Positions 26,701 to 35,164 of a stretch of DNA of 64,000 nt are shown one piece after another (position 1 is the stretch's first letter; each line of letters opens with the position of its first letter). The translations under genes were made by a program, and so were the position numbers. The stretch is from Sorangium cellulosum So0157-2 (GTDB lineage: Bacteria; Myxococcota_A; Polyangia; Polyangiales; Polyangiaceae). The stretch lies in contig NC_021658.1 in the NCBI RefSeq assembly GCF_000418325.1, forward strand, positions 14,426,501 to 14,490,500, in the 5' to 3' direction. The notes beneath the pieces were generated by a model. That model saw nothing but the letters and a program-made list of their open reading frames with translations, was not told the origin of the DNA and ran no database searches.

Positions 26701-28977
26701 GGGAAGGGCAAGATCGCCGAGGTCGAGAGCCCCGAGCATCACAAGACGACCTACTCCTATGACCCGCTCGGGCGGCTCGAGACGAAGCGGCTGGCGCTCG
26801 AGGGCGAGACGTTCACGACGACCTTCGGCTATACCCCCTCGAACCAGCTCAACCTCATCTCGTACCCCGCGGGCGGCGGCGGGGAGCCGTTCTCGGTCCT
26901 CTACGAGCTCGATCCGCACGGCCACGTCCTCGAGGCGCGGAACGCCGAGACCGGCGATCCGTACTGGGCGCTGAAGGAGACGGACCGGGCCGGGCGGATC
27001 CGGACCGAGGAGTTCGGCAACGGCGTCGTCACCGAGCGCTCGTACCACGCGACGAAGAACCGCCTGGAGGGCCTGCGCACGACGAAGGACGCCGTGGAGC
27101 TCCAGAACCTGGCGTACACGTACGACGACAGGCTCAACCTCGACACCAGGAAGGACCTACGCCAGGCGAAGACGGAGTACTTCTTCTACGACAAGCTCGA
27201 TCGCCTGAGGTGCTCGCAGTTCCGCGATCTGCCCCGCTGCCTGTTCGTGGACACGTACGCGCCGAATGGCAACATCGACTCCAAGGTGGGCATCGGCACG
27301 TACGAGTACGACCCCGACCGGCCGCACGCGGTGGTCCAGGCGGGGGACAGGTTCTACGGCTACGACGCCGTCGGCAACCAGATTTCGAGGCCCGGCGCGA
27401 CGGTCTCGTACACGCCGTTCGACAAGCCGGAGACGTTCACGCTCGACGGCGGCGCGACGATCGAGCTCGACTACGACGGCGATCAGAACCGCATCCGGAA
27501 GACGACGCCGGACGAGGTGACCCTCTACGTGGGCGGCCTGTACGAGCGGGTCACCCGGCTCGCTCCGGGCGCTGGCGAGCCGAGCGTCGAGCACCGGTAC
27601 TCCGTGCTGGTGAACGGGCGGGCGGTGGCGCTCGTGACGCGCGCCGCGGGGGCGCCGGGCACGACGCTGTACCTGCATCGCGACAACCTGGGCTCGATCG
27701 ACGTGATCACGGACACCACCGGCGGCGTGCACGAGCGGCGCAGCTACCAGGCGTGGGGCAAGCGCCGCTGGCCGAGCTGGGAGAGCGCTGCTCCGGGCTG
27801 GTTCGGCAGCTCCCCTGTCCGGCAGGGGTTCACGGGGCACGAGGGCGACGGCGAGCTCGGGCTCATCAACATGCGGGGACGGCTGTACGATCCCGTGCTC
27901 GGGCGCTTCTTGACGCCGGATCCGCTCATTGCGAATCCGCTGTCCGGGCAGAGCCTCAATCCGTACAGCTACGTCCTCAACAACCCGCTGGCGTACGTGG
28001 ATCCGAGCGGTTTTCAGGAGGCGTCTCCGGAGGACCGGGATGCGTCACGGCTGCCGGCCGTCATGCACATCCCGTGGGAGAGGCTCGGCTGGGCGGCGGA
28101 AGAGATTGCCGTCGGCGAGCGCCCGGAGCAAAAGGCGCAGTCCGACAGCGATACCAACAGCGCGGGCGCCGAAGTCGGCGTCATCGCGCCTCCCGTCGAC
28201 GTGAACATCTACGGAACGAGCTCGGGGTACGTGCCCGAACCGGCGGCATCCACGCCGGATCGAAGCACGGTCGGCACCGTGGTGGGCGAAGGCCTGCTCG
28301 GCGTCGGGGAAGGTCTCGGCGAGCTCACCGTCGAGCTCGGGCGGTCGCTGGTGCTCAGCGCGCTGACGTTCGGCGGCTACGGCGCCTACGAGTTCGGGAC
28401 TGCGATGTGGGACGGGTACAAGGAGGACGGCGTGGTCGGGGCGCTGAACGCCGTGAACCCCCTGTACCACGCGCTGAGGGCGGGAACGGACACGGTCGTC
28501 GCCGCCGTGGAAGGCGACTACCGCGCCGCGGGCGCGGCGGGGACCAAGGCGGTCGTGCTCACGCTGGGCGCGGCCGTCGGGCTCGGCGAGGGGCTCACGG
28601 CGGTGAGCGGAAGAGCCTTGGCGACGAGGGCCGCGACGGGAGAAGGTTGGCTCGTCAGCAGGGGGGTCTTCAGGAACAGACACGGGCAGCTGACGAACGG
28701 CCGCTACTTTCTTGACGACAAGGCCATGGCCAAGCATACGGTAGGCAGCCTTGCCGAAGGCAAGAGCCAGTTCTTCTACGGAGTGAATGACAAACAGCTT
28801 GTGCTTGATGCTGCGGCTTACGCCGACGATGCAAACCTGTGGCACAGAAACAAAGCCGTCATTGTCTTCGATGATTTTATCGGCGTGCATGGGAAGACAG
28901 GTCAGAGAACCAACGTCCTGAACCTTTACCGCACCGAAACGGGGCTCATCCACGGTGCGCCAGGGACTCCTCAATGA
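23779..28977 (+). CDS. Rhs repeat protein with FG-GAP motifs and C-terminal toxin-like domain
   Basis: Main part of the frameshifted gene. Near the start are FG-GAP/VCBS Asp-rich motifs (DVDGDGVSDLIQCG, DVNGDGLPDAVQTG, DLNGDGVQDVLM), a Tc-B-like middle, then many YD/Rhs repeats (for example YDAVGNQISRPGA, LDYDGDQNRIRK, LYVGGLYERV). The Rhs core ends at SYVLNNPLAYVDPSG (about 27970-28010). After it comes a variable region with hydrophobic Gly-rich helices and a lower-GC tip (about 28640-28977) with KAMAKHTVGSLAEGKSQFF, KAVIVFDDFIGVHGKTGQRT and GLIHGAPGTP. That layout is a polymorphic toxin: shell plus released tip. The tip could be a nuclease of BECR-like type, but this is a guess. The stop overlaps the immunity candidate. 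Confidence 0.85.
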   Translation: MLYSRGMELRSSWRLDEIRMLGPGDALVRNYRFLFDDAPAKSPTHSAHLADVDGDGVSDLIQCGDDGISTAWWVHLWRPSGPEGPGFEPAPSPIPALYAYPCNADLHTVDADSDGKIDLLVHTAVWIDDVTVTFGTTYDAVTYQSPGAWSITPTGLPVRLPGGRMLFLDVNGDGLPDAVQTGLPDRQLRTYVNTGDGFAAAVNSLPELWLEADRFANLAVPIDWNDDGRQDLLMPMVEPGGLPAWMILESTGRVGDGTFTLVDSHLPVEPLMLDAEVTLAHAQAPRVTDLNGDGVQDVLMSVGRFFRIFPNLLKDEDLLASVTDGMSSLDPDDPGFLPNVTITYSHLSSPHASDGLSPLPDEQKIYNPMENAVKEECAYPLRCALGPRAVVSGYTLNNGANAERRYEVAYRNGRYHRLGRGFLGFGKRIVRDLDTGAGTVEFYDNVTFDKDLNVFPYAHQVMREVRYSPPEPHDQAPSGIVELSHTSSLIQTVKTNGGGTYFTLPVFRRDVRGQGEYSPAGGQSLEAYAIDRAGFPPILMSDATIAYGNYDEFGNILAESSSTTGADFSLLVKRQYTNDTAAWLIGKLDAVNECSSASGIDQCRRMSRTYNTRGQVVRESVGTEGDPQTELHLTYTRDVYGNLRITRSVDAFGARRSSCVSYDEERIFPYARSNAEGHVTRMKFDPGLGVRTALVDPNHLVTRWAIDGFGRVTKEIRPGEEDEVITTFTRTKDGGTSGTEWNVKVRTQETGGRDDTVELDSLGRPVRWWTHRPDVGAGADERVMQEIVFDALGERVARRSLPAGEDTPRDALLYDDTTYDGMGRIKEHRTPWGTTTRYTYRSTTVEVNGPRGVTTTIKNDALGRPVSITDAMLGETLYSYGPFGGLWTVTDPGGAVTTTERDAYGRVRKLTDPDRGETISHTSGFGLTTYAKDALGRERWFEYDRLGRMTARVDKEEGSDSTYRTTWTWDRGATGKGKIAEVESPEHHKTTYSYDPLGRLETKRLALEGETFTTTFGYTPSNQLNLISYPAGGGGEPFSVLYELDPHGHVLEARNAETGDPYWALKETDRAGRIRTEEFGNGVVTERSYHATKNRLEGLRTTKDAVELQNLAYTYDDRLNLDTRKDLRQAKTEYFFYDKLDRLRCSQFRDLPRCLFVDTYAPNGNIDSKVGIGTYEYDPDRPHAVVQAGDRFYGYDAVGNQISRPGATVSYTPFDKPETFTLDGGATIELDYDGDQNRIRKTTPDEVTLYVGGLYERVTRLAPGAGEPSVEHRYSVLVNGRAVALVTRAAGAPGTTLYLHRDNLGSIDVITDTTGGVHERRSYQAWGKRRWPSWESAAPGWFGSSPVRQGFTGHEGDGELGLINMRGRLYDPVLGRFLTPDPLIANPLSGQSLNPYSYVLNNPLAYVDPSGFQEASPEDRDASRLPAVMHIPWERLGWAAEEIAVGERPEQKAQSDSDTNSAGAEVGVIAPPVDVNIYGTSSGYVPEPAASTPDRSTVGTVVGEGLLGVGEGLGELTVELGRSLVLSALTFGGYGAYEFGTAMWDGYKEDGVVGALNAVNPLYHALRAGTDTVVAAVEGDYRAAGAAGTKAVVLTLGAAVGLGEGLTAVSGRALATRAATGEGWLVSRGVFRNRHGQLTNGRYFLDDKAMAKHTVGSLAEGKSQFFYGVNDKQLVLDAAAYADDANLWHRNKAVIVFDDFIGVHGKTGQRTNVLNLYRTETGLIHGAPGTPQ

Positions 28978-29375
28978 AGCAGGATCTCAGCGATGTCTTT
29001 CGGCACGGGCTCGCGGTATCGGCGACATGGACGCACGAGAAGGTTCACGATGCCCTTCAGGCGTTGGCGGCGCACTCTCCAGGATGCAGCGTGGATTGGG
29101 AGCCCGGTGACGAGGAGTGGGGCCGGGTTCTCGACGCTGACACGGAAATCGTTGGGCTTGTCTGTGCACGCATCCCGATAGGTGCAGTGCGGGACGACGT
29201 CCCGCGTTCGGAGCTGCCGAAGGATGTCACGTGGATTCGATTCAAGTCTACGAGAGAGCGAGACTATCAGGTTGCGCCAGAGATTCTCGAGAAGGTGTTT
29301 GGGCGCGAGGTCTCGGGGAGCATCGACTATGGGGCCCTATCGCTGGACGAACTGTGGTGGGCAACGGTGATCTGA
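28974..29375 (+). CDS. Candidate immunity protein for Rhs toxin tip
   Basis: 133 residues, no signal peptide, acidic, alpha/beta. The ATG overlaps the Rhs stop (ATGA at 28974-28977), as usual for toxin-immunity pairs. Not similar to an immunity family I can name. Composition is less GC-rich than flanking genes, as for the toxin tip. A second decayed copy of its first codons lies at 29427-29463. Role inferred from position. Confidence 0.7.
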   Translation: MKQDLSDVFRHGLAVSATWTHEKVHDALQALAAHSPGCSVDWEPGDEEWGRVLDADTEIVGLVCARIPIGAVRDDVPRSELPKDVTWIRFKSTRERDYQVAPEILEKVFGREVSGSIDYGALSLDELWWATVI

Positions 29376-29381
29376 CATCCA

Positions 29382-29463
29382 CCGCACCAAGTCGGACTTC
29401 ACCCACGGTGCGCGGGGGTGTCCTCTATGAAACAGGATCTCAGCGATGTCTTTCCGCACAGCC
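29382..29463 (+). pseudogene. Relic of toxin tip/immunity junction (displaced cassette)
   Basis: Reads HRTKSDFTHGARGCPL-stop followed by an overlapping ATG and MKQDLSDVFPH. The intact locus has YRTETGLIHGAPGTPQ-stop and MKQDLSDVFRH with the same ATGA overlap. By eye 51 of 60 bases agree between 29404-29463 and 28951-29010. Similarity stops after about 12 immunity codons. It is a fragment of a second toxin-tip/immunity module. Confidence 0.75.
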
Positions 29464-29515
29464 GCGCGGCGCGCTCGAGAGCCACCTCGCTCACCGTCCG
29501 GAGATCCCCGCGCGA

Positions 29516-29745
29516 TTACTCCTTGCCAGACGCCAGCTCCGCCTGCTCGAGCGCCTTCTTGTAGTACCACAGCCGTCGCAGTCGTGCCCGACGCGGACCG
29601 CCTCGTCGAGATCGGCCGCCGCCGCCCGTGCTGCCGAGGGATCGCTCCACGTCCGGAGTCGTGCCCAGCGGGCGTGCACTCCTCGTCTCGCATGCTGCGC
29701 ATGCGGGGCAGGATCGCCGGGGCGCGGTCGACATACGCGCCTCAC
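29516..29745 (-). pseudogene. Fragment of unidentified helical gene
   Basis: One frame ends RLWYYKKALEQAELASGKE-stop and an adjacent frame reads RTWSDPSAARAAAADLDEAV, which together look like the last helices of a TPR-type protein with one frameshift. No start or upstream part is found. Weak identification; otherwise the 29464-29834 gap shows no gene. Confidence 0.35.
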
Positions 29746-29834
29746 GGTCTACACCTCGACCTCGTTCGTCTCGAGATCGTCGCTGTCCTCCGTCTGAACC
29801 GAGCGCCGACAGGCGATCGCGCGCCCCGGCCTCG

Positions 29835-30686
29835 TCAAGGCCGGATCGCGAGCAGCGCCGGCGTTCGGCCAGGCGCCGCGGCGGCCATCGCGTCGATCAG
29901 CGCGCGCGGCTCGCCGGGCCCGGCGGCGCCCGTCTTGCGGAGCGCCTCGACCCGGCTGAGCGTCCACACGAGCGCGGCCGCTGCCGGCGTGGGCAAGCGG
30001 CTCAGCGCGGCGATCGGCGCCGGCGTGAGGGTGTTTCCGAGCTGGCGCACCAGGCGGAGCCCCTCCTCCAGGGCGCGCGCCAGGTCCATCGCTTCGGTCC
30101 ACGACACGCCTGCCTTTCGCGCGTGCGCGGTGGCGACGGCGACCATCACCGGCACGACGGCCGCCGCGTGCGCCCGCAGCCAGCTCTCCATGTCGGGCTC
30201 CACGACGGCGGGGATGCCCGCGTCCGTGAAGACCCTGGCCCAGGCCGCGTCCGTCACCGGGGTGACCATCCCGCGGGTGACGATCCTCGACGTCAGCTTG
30301 CCGTCATCGAGGGTCGCCAGGATCGCGGGGAACCCGAAGGCGAAGCGCGCCGCGCCCACCGCGTCGCGGAGGCGGCCGAGCGGCTCGAAGGTGTTGAACA
30401 TGAACATCACCGTCTTCGCCGCGCTGGCGGCCAGCGCGGGGAGCACCGCGTCCACCTGCGGCGCGAGCACCGTCACGAGCACGAGGTCCCACGCCGCCGC
30501 CTCGTCGAGCGCGGCGCTCACGCCGACCGCGGCGCGCTCCCCCGCGGCGGTCACGATGGCCTCGTCCCGCCGCAGCTGCGCGAGCCGCGCCCCGCGAGCG
30601 ACCACCGTCACCTCGTGCCCCGCCCGCGCGAGCTGGAACGCGAACGTGCTTCCGATCCTGCCAGCTCCCACAATGGCAATCTTCAT
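29835..30686 (-). CDS. Ketopantoate reductase (PanE/ApbA)-family protein
   Basis: 283 residues. N-terminal Rossmann motif MKIAIVGAGRIGSTFAFQLA and HEVTVVARG are family-typical for NADPH binding. The middle (LVTVLAPQVDAVLPAL) and the helical C-terminal domain (SWTEAMDLARALEEG) match ApbA. Bona fide PanE makes pantoate for CoA, but many paralogues reduce other keto acids. The position next to an OYE-type reductase, under a divergent TetR gene, suggests a redox or detoxification unit, so I give no symbol. Starts 8 bp after the OYE stop. A 65-bp piece of its 3' part is repeated at 36406-36470. Confidence 0.85.
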   Translation of the reverse strand: MKIAIVGAGRIGSTFAFQLARAGHEVTVVARGARLAQLRRDEAIVTAAGERAAVGVSAALDEAAAWDLVLVTVLAPQVDAVLPALAASAAKTVMFMFNTFEPLGRLRDAVGAARFAFGFPAILATLDDGKLTSRIVTRGMVTPVTDAAWARVFTDAGIPAVVEPDMESWLRAHAAAVVPVMVAVATAHARKAGVSWTEAMDLARALEEGLRLVRQLGNTLTPAPIAALSRLPTPAAAALVWTLSRVEALRKTGAAGPGEPRALIDAMAAAAPGRTPALLAIRP

Positions 30687-30694
30687 GATCCACC

Positions 30695-31789
30695 TCAGAA
30701 GTAAGTGCCGAGGCTCTCCCTCGTGAAACTCGTCAGCTCATGGGTGCGCCCCGCCTTGATCTTCTCCACCCAGGCGGGGTCGCTCAGCAGCGAGCGCCCG
30801 ACGGCGACAAGATCGAAATCCCCGCGCTCGAAGCGGCGCACGAGCTCACCGAGCCCCTGGGGCACGGAGGCTTCGCCCGCGATATTCCCGAAGAGATCGC
30901 CAGACAGCCCGACGGAGCCCACGGTGATGGTCGGCTTGCCGGTGATCTTCTTCGCCCACCCCGCGGTGTTCAAGTCGGAGCCGGCGAACTCGGGCTCCCA
31001 GTAACGCCGCTGGGACATGTGGAAGATATCGACGCCCGCGTCCACGAGCGGCAAGAGCCATTGCTCCATCTCCTGCGGCGTCTTCGCCACCTTGCGATCG
31101 TAGGCGCCGACCTTCCACTGCGAGAGGCGGAGGATCACCACCATCTCCGGCCCGACGGCCTCGCGAACCGCCTTGAGGACCTCCACGGCGAAGCGCGTCC
31201 TCTCGCCGAGGGTCTTTCCGCCGTACTCGTCGGTGCGCTGGTTCGTCGCCTCGTCGAAGAACTGATCGATGAGGTACCCGTGGGCGCCGTGGAGCTCGAT
31301 GGCGTCGAAGCCGAGGCGCTTCGCGTCCCCCGCCGCCTTGCCGAAGGCCCGCACGGTGGCCTGCACGTCCTCGCGGGACATGTTCGCCGGACCCTCCAGA
31401 TCCGCGGGCTGCTCGTAGCCGTTCGGATCCCGCGTCGTGAGCCCGACGTGCCACAGCTGGGGGGCCATCTTTCCCCCCTCCCTGTGCACGGCGTCGATGA
31501 CCTTCTTCCAGCCGTCCAGCGCCCGATCCCCGTAGAAGTGCGGGACGTCGCGCAGATGCAGCTTGCCCGGCCGCTCCACGGCCGTCCCCTCCGACAGGAT
31601 CAGCCCGACGCCGCCGGCCGCGCGCCGCGCGTAATACGCGACGTTCGGCTCGCCGGGCGCGTTCCCCGGCGATTTCTGGCGCGTCATGGGCGCCATGACG
31701 AGCCGGTTCTCGAGCGTCAGCCCCTTCAGCCGAAAGGGCCTGAAGAGCGCGCTGACGTCCTCGTGCTTGTTCGGATCCCGATCCGTCAT
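30695..31789 (-). CDS. Old yellow enzyme-family NADH:flavin oxidoreductase
   Basis: 364 residues, FMN-dependent TIM barrel that reduces activated alkenes such as enones or nitro compounds. It begins ALFRPFRLKGLTLENRLVMA PM-type, followed by GGVGLILSEGTAV, the substrate-region segment APQLWHVGL, and HGAHGYLIDQFFDEATNQRT then DEYGG, all diagnostic. VAVGRSLLSDPAWVEKI near the end forms the phosphate-binding site. First gene of a two-gene unit with the PanE-like gene; the TetR gene at 32087 is divergent and likely controls it. Confidence 0.92.
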   Translation of the reverse strand: MTDRDPNKHEDVSALFRPFRLKGLTLENRLVMAPMTRQKSPGNAPGEPNVAYYARRAAGGVGLILSEGTAVERPGKLHLRDVPHFYGDRALDGWKKVIDAVHREGGKMAPQLWHVGLTTRDPNGYEQPADLEGPANMSREDVQATVRAFGKAAGDAKRLGFDAIELHGAHGYLIDQFFDEATNQRTDEYGGKTLGERTRFAVEVLKAVREAVGPEMVVILRLSQWKVGAYDRKVAKTPQEMEQWLLPLVDAGVDIFHMSQRRYWEPEFAGSDLNTAGWAKKITGKPTITVGSVGLSGDLFGNIAGEASVPQGLGELVRRFERGDFDLVAVGRSLLSDPAWVEKIKAGRTHELTSFTRESLGTYF

Positions 31790-31919
31790 CTCTCCGTCCT
31801 TCCTCCGGTTCCTGTCCTCGCCGCCGCGCGCCTCGAGCTGCGCCCCGGCACCTCGGCGCCGACCGCGCCCGCGATCGTGACCGCCCCTCGGCGCCGCGGC
31901 CGGCGTGATTCGGGTAACA

Positions 31920-31935
31920 AACCAACTGGATGGTT
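31920..31935. promoter_or_regulatory. Candidate TetR operator between OYE and tetR genes
   Basis: AACCA-actgga-TGGTT inverted repeat in the 297-bp divergent gap, in an AT-richer patch (GGTAACAAACC ... GGTTGAAAACC). Position and symmetry suit the divergent TetR-type regulator. Not confirmed by a second copy. Confidence 0.35.
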
Positions 31936-32086
31936 GAAAACCTAGGGAGCGACCTCGGCCCTGTCAACGGGGCGGGGCGACGTCGGCGCTGCGCAAGCCG
32001 CTCGCTTGCCGCTACACTGTCCTCGTGAACGGCGGTCCCGCGCTCTTGCACCGCGCTCCGGCGTGGGCACCCTGAAGGATCGATCC

Positions 32087-32662
32087 ATGCCCTACGATTC
32101 GGCGGCGACCAAGAAGAGGCTCCTCGACGCCGCGCTCGACGAGTTCGCCGAGCGAGGCCTGGCCGGCGCGCGCGTGGACCGCATCGCCGAGAAGGCGTCG
32201 GCGAACAAGCAGGCCATCTACGCGTACTTCGGCTCGAAGGAGGACCTGTTCCGCTGCGTGCTCGAGGAGCGGTGCAAGAGCGTGTTCGACGCCGTGCCGT
32301 TCGACCCGACGGACCTCCCGGCCTTCGTCGCCGGCGTCTTCGACCACCTGGTCGAGAACCCGAAGAGCGTGCGGATGATGATGTGGAGGCAGCTGGAGCT
32401 CCCCGACGAGGCGGAGCACGAGGCGGCGGCCGCCAGGGTGCGCGCGCTCGGCGCGGCCCACGACCTCGGGGTGACCTCCAAGCAGTGCGCCGAGGACCTG
32501 TTCGTCCTCCTCCTCGGGCTGCCGATGGCCTGGTTCACGTTCGCCTCGAGCCAGCCGGCGGCGAGGGGGGCGGCGGCGCAGCAGCGGCTGCACGCCTTCA
32601 GGCGCTCGATGATCGCGGCGGCGGAGGCGATCGTGAAGACGATGACGGAGAAGAAGCGGTAG
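32087..32662 (+). CDS. TetR/AcrR-family transcriptional regulator
   Basis: 191 residues from ATG 32087, preceded by GAAGGAT. The N-terminal HTH is clear: LLDAALDEFAERGLAGARVD then RIAEKASANKQAIYAYFGSKEDLF. The C-terminal ligand domain has DLPAFVAGVFDHLVENPK and MMMWRQLELPDEAE. Divergent from the OYE/PanE-like unit, so probably its local repressor. The inducer is unknown. Confidence 0.9.
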   Translation: MPYDSAATKKRLLDAALDEFAERGLAGARVDRIAEKASANKQAIYAYFGSKEDLFRCVLEERCKSVFDAVPFDPTDLPAFVAGVFDHLVENPKSVRMMMWRQLELPDEAEHEAAAARVRALGAAHDLGVTSKQCAEDLFVLLLGLPMAWFTFASSQPAARGAAAQQRLHAFRRSMIAAAEAIVKTMTEKKR

Positions 32663-32709
32663 AGGGCGCGGATCCTCTGGGGATCGGGCGAGGCGGGCAC
32701 GCTCCGCGT

Positions 32710-33537
32710 TCAGGGCTGAAGGCGCAGCCTGGCCGTGACGGGGAAGTGATCCGATGGATAAAGCCCGTCCCGGTTATCGCGGAGGATCCGGGCCAGCAGC
32801 ACCTCCGTGACCGGCGCCGGCTGAGCGAAGATGAAGTCGATCTTCTCCCCGCCCTCAGCTCCGCTGAACCCGTGGAACGTGCCGACCGGCGCCTCGTTCG
32901 GATGGAGGACGCGGAATGTGTCGACGAGGCCCGGAGGGGAAGGCGCCGGCGCGGTCCCTTCGCTCGCGCGCGCCGCCTCTCCCTTGATGTAGAGGACGGC
33001 TTGATTGCTCTCGCCCGCGTTGAAGTCGCCCGTGAGGAACACCGGGTCGGGGTGGCTGCGCTTCGCGATCCTGTCGGCGATGAGCTCGACGCTCCGCGCG
33101 CGCGACGGCTGGGATTCGTGGTCCAGGTGCGTGTTGAAGAGGTAGAAGCCGCGGCCGGAGCTCTTCTCGACGAGCCTCGCCCAGGTGCAGATCCGCACGA
33201 CCACGTTCCCGAAGCTCCTGGACCCGGGCACCTCCGGCGTGTCGGACAGCCAGAACGTGCCGCTCTCGTCCACGTCGAATCGATCTGCATTATAGAGGAT
33301 CGCTGCGTATTCCCCCGTCTCGGCGCCGTCGTTCCGACCTACCCCGAGCTCGGCGTACGGGAGCGCTCCGCGGAGATCGTCGAGCTGTGACCTGAGGGCC
33401 TCCTGGAGCCCGAGCACATCGGGGTTTGCGTCCCTGATGACCTCGTAGGCCATCTCACGACGCTTCGGCCAGGCGTTGACGCCGTCGCGGCGGTTCGCAT
33501 AGCGGATATTGAAAGTCATCAGGTCGAGATCCATCAT
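32710..33537 (-). CDS. Endonuclease/exonuclease/phosphatase-family protein
   Basis: About 275 residues from ATG 33537 (a longer frame to 33633 adds an Arg-rich stretch without a signal). Catalytic motifs of the Mg-dependent EEP fold are present: LMTFNIRYAN, GLQEA, NTHLDHES, LTGDFNAGES and the terminal YPSDHFPV His. Members cleave phosphodiesters in nucleic acids, lipids or nucleotides. This short form with DFNA and SDHFPV resembles proteins annotated as secreted or cytoplasmic phosphodiesterases; substrate unknown. It converges on tetR with 47 bp between. Confidence 0.85.
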   Translation of the reverse strand: MMDLDLMTFNIRYANRRDGVNAWPKRREMAYEVIRDANPDVLGLQEALRSQLDDLRGALPYAELGVGRNDGAETGEYAAILYNADRFDVDESGTFWLSDTPEVPGSRSFGNVVVRICTWARLVEKSSGRGFYLFNTHLDHESQPSRARSVELIADRIAKRSHPDPVFLTGDFNAGESNQAVLYIKGEAARASEGTAPAPSPPGLVDTFRVLHPNEAPVGTFHGFSGAEGGEKIDFIFAQPAPVTEVLLARILRDNRDGLYPSDHFPVTARLRLQP

Positions 33538-33632
33538 CACAAGCCTTGTCGTGCGCCGAGCAGGTGTCAGCGGGACGCCGGCGAGCCACCCGGCGCCGCG
33601 CCAGAGGCGCGCCCGGGGCAGCCGCCGCTGCA

Positions 33633-34913
33633 TCAGCCGTCGAGCGGGTTCGCGAGGACGAACAGGCGCGGCGGATCATCGAAGCCGCCGCTCCCGATGA
33701 AGGCGAGCGACTCGCCGTCGGGCGATACGAGATCGAACGCCCCCTCGATGTCGAGATCCGGATAGGTCACCGCGTCGATCTGCGCGAACGTCTCCGTGTC
33801 GAGCAGGCGCAGCACCGCGGGCTCGCTGAAATCCACCGACAGCATGAGCAGGCGCGGCTCTGGGGCGAGCGGGAGGACGGCTCCGTCGAACGCGAACTCT
33901 CCGGCCTTCCTCGGGGACGAGGGGGTCGAGACGTTCACGATCTCCCCGCTCGTGGCGTAGACCCGGCCGTCCGCGTAGACGATGTCGGTATCGAAACCGG
34001 AGATGAGCTCCTCGTGCTCGGTCGAGACCAGGCCGGTCTCCGTGACCTCCAGCGCATAGAAGCCGAAGCCCGTATGGAGGTTGTTGAAGCCGAACAACCA
34101 CCCGGCAGGGCCGCCCGTCAGCCGCGACGCGCCCGTGTGCCCCGACGTCTGGTCAGGCCGGGCAACGCCGCTGTCCACGACCACCGACCCGGCGTAGCTC
34201 GGGCTCACGCCCTCACGGTGCAACGAGAGCGCCACGCTGTCCGTCGTCCCCGGCAGCACCACCATGGGACCGGCGTGGCCGATGTCGCCCCAGTCGCCCG
34301 CAGGCAGCGGGTACTGCTCGCCGGGCACGGGCGAGCCCGACGTGAGGTCGACCCGCCGGATCTCGTAGCTGCCTTGCAGGCTCACCCACAGCGTCGAGCC
34401 GTCGTCCGAGAGCGCCATCGTCAGCGGCTGAGAGCCGACGAAGACCGAGTCGATCACCTTGGCCGAGGCGGCGTCCACGACGACCAGCGAATTGGCATGC
34501 TCGGCAGCATCTCCGCCCACGGTCGCATAGAACACGCCCCGGACGCGATCGGCGATCACGTGGCGGGCCTCAACGTCGACCTCGATGAGCTCGGACGCGG
34601 CGGAGCCGCCGGCGCCAAAGCCACCATCGCCGCCAGAACCACCGGCGCCGTTGCCCCCGAACCCGCCGGTGCCGCCGCTGGAGCTCGCCGATACGCCGCT
34701 GGTGCCGCCCGCATCGCCGGGACAGACGCACTGGCCGAAGGTCGCGTCGGAGAGGCATTGCTGCACCCCCACGTCGCCGCCCAGGCAAGCGCAGGGTACC
34801 TGCCGCCCCGGTACGCATTGCTCCGGGGCGCCAGGACCGAGATCCACGGCCCCGCTGCAGCCCGCCGCGCACATCCACGCAACGACGGCCATCGAACGCT
34901 TGACGAATCGCAC
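33633..34913 (-). CDS. Lipoprotein with beta-propeller-like repeat region
   Basis: About 426 residues from GTG 34913, which has GGGAGGT 6 bp upstream. The signal has lipobox AAGC. A Cys-rich segment (CVPGRQVPCACLGGDVGVQQ, FGQCVCPGD) resembles the short modules seen in many myxobacterial lipoproteins. A Gly/Ser linker (about 75-110) leads to a repeated beta region with VIADRVRGVFYATVGG, SLVVVDAASAKVIDSVFVGS and MALSDDGSTLWVSLQGSYEI, typical of a YVTN-like beta-propeller. Function unknown; exported binding protein inferred. Confidence 0.75.
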   Translation of the reverse strand: MRFVKRSMAVVAWMCAAGCSGAVDLGPGAPEQCVPGRQVPCACLGGDVGVQQCLSDATFGQCVCPGDAGGTSGVSASSSGGTGGFGGNGAGGSGGDGGFGAGGSAASELIEVDVEARHVIADRVRGVFYATVGGDAAEHANSLVVVDAASAKVIDSVFVGSQPLTMALSDDGSTLWVSLQGSYEIRRVDLTSGSPVPGEQYPLPAGDWGDIGHAGPMVVLPGTTDSVALSLHREGVSPSYAGSVVVDSGVARPDQTSGHTGASRLTGGPAGWLFGFNNLHTGFGFYALEVTETGLVSTEHEELISGFDTDIVYADGRVYATSGEIVNVSTPSSPRKAGEFAFDGAVLPLAPEPRLLMLSVDFSEPAVLRLLDTETFAQIDAVTYPDLDIEGAFDLVSPDGESLAFIGSGGFDDPPRLFVLANPLDG

Positions 34914-35164
34914 GCGCACACCTCCCAGGATGGGAGGATCCGCCACGCACCCTCGAGGGAGCAAGGAATTTTCGACGGCGCTGCCGGGGGCAGCACGCTT
35001 TCGGCGGGCAGCCCAGCAGCTGTCGGGGAGCGATGGCGGCACGACCTGGAGCTGCAGGCGGTCTTGCGGCTTCAGCCCACAATCGAGCTTTCGGCGGTGA
35101 GCCTGGAGCACAGGCGCATGCCGGCAGGAGGGGTATCCGCGCGTTCGTGATGCACGAACTTTCG

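Noticed and set aside
23527..27048. 1173-codon minus-strand frame over the Rhs gene
   Set aside because: Shadow of the Rhs coding sequence with no recognisable domain.
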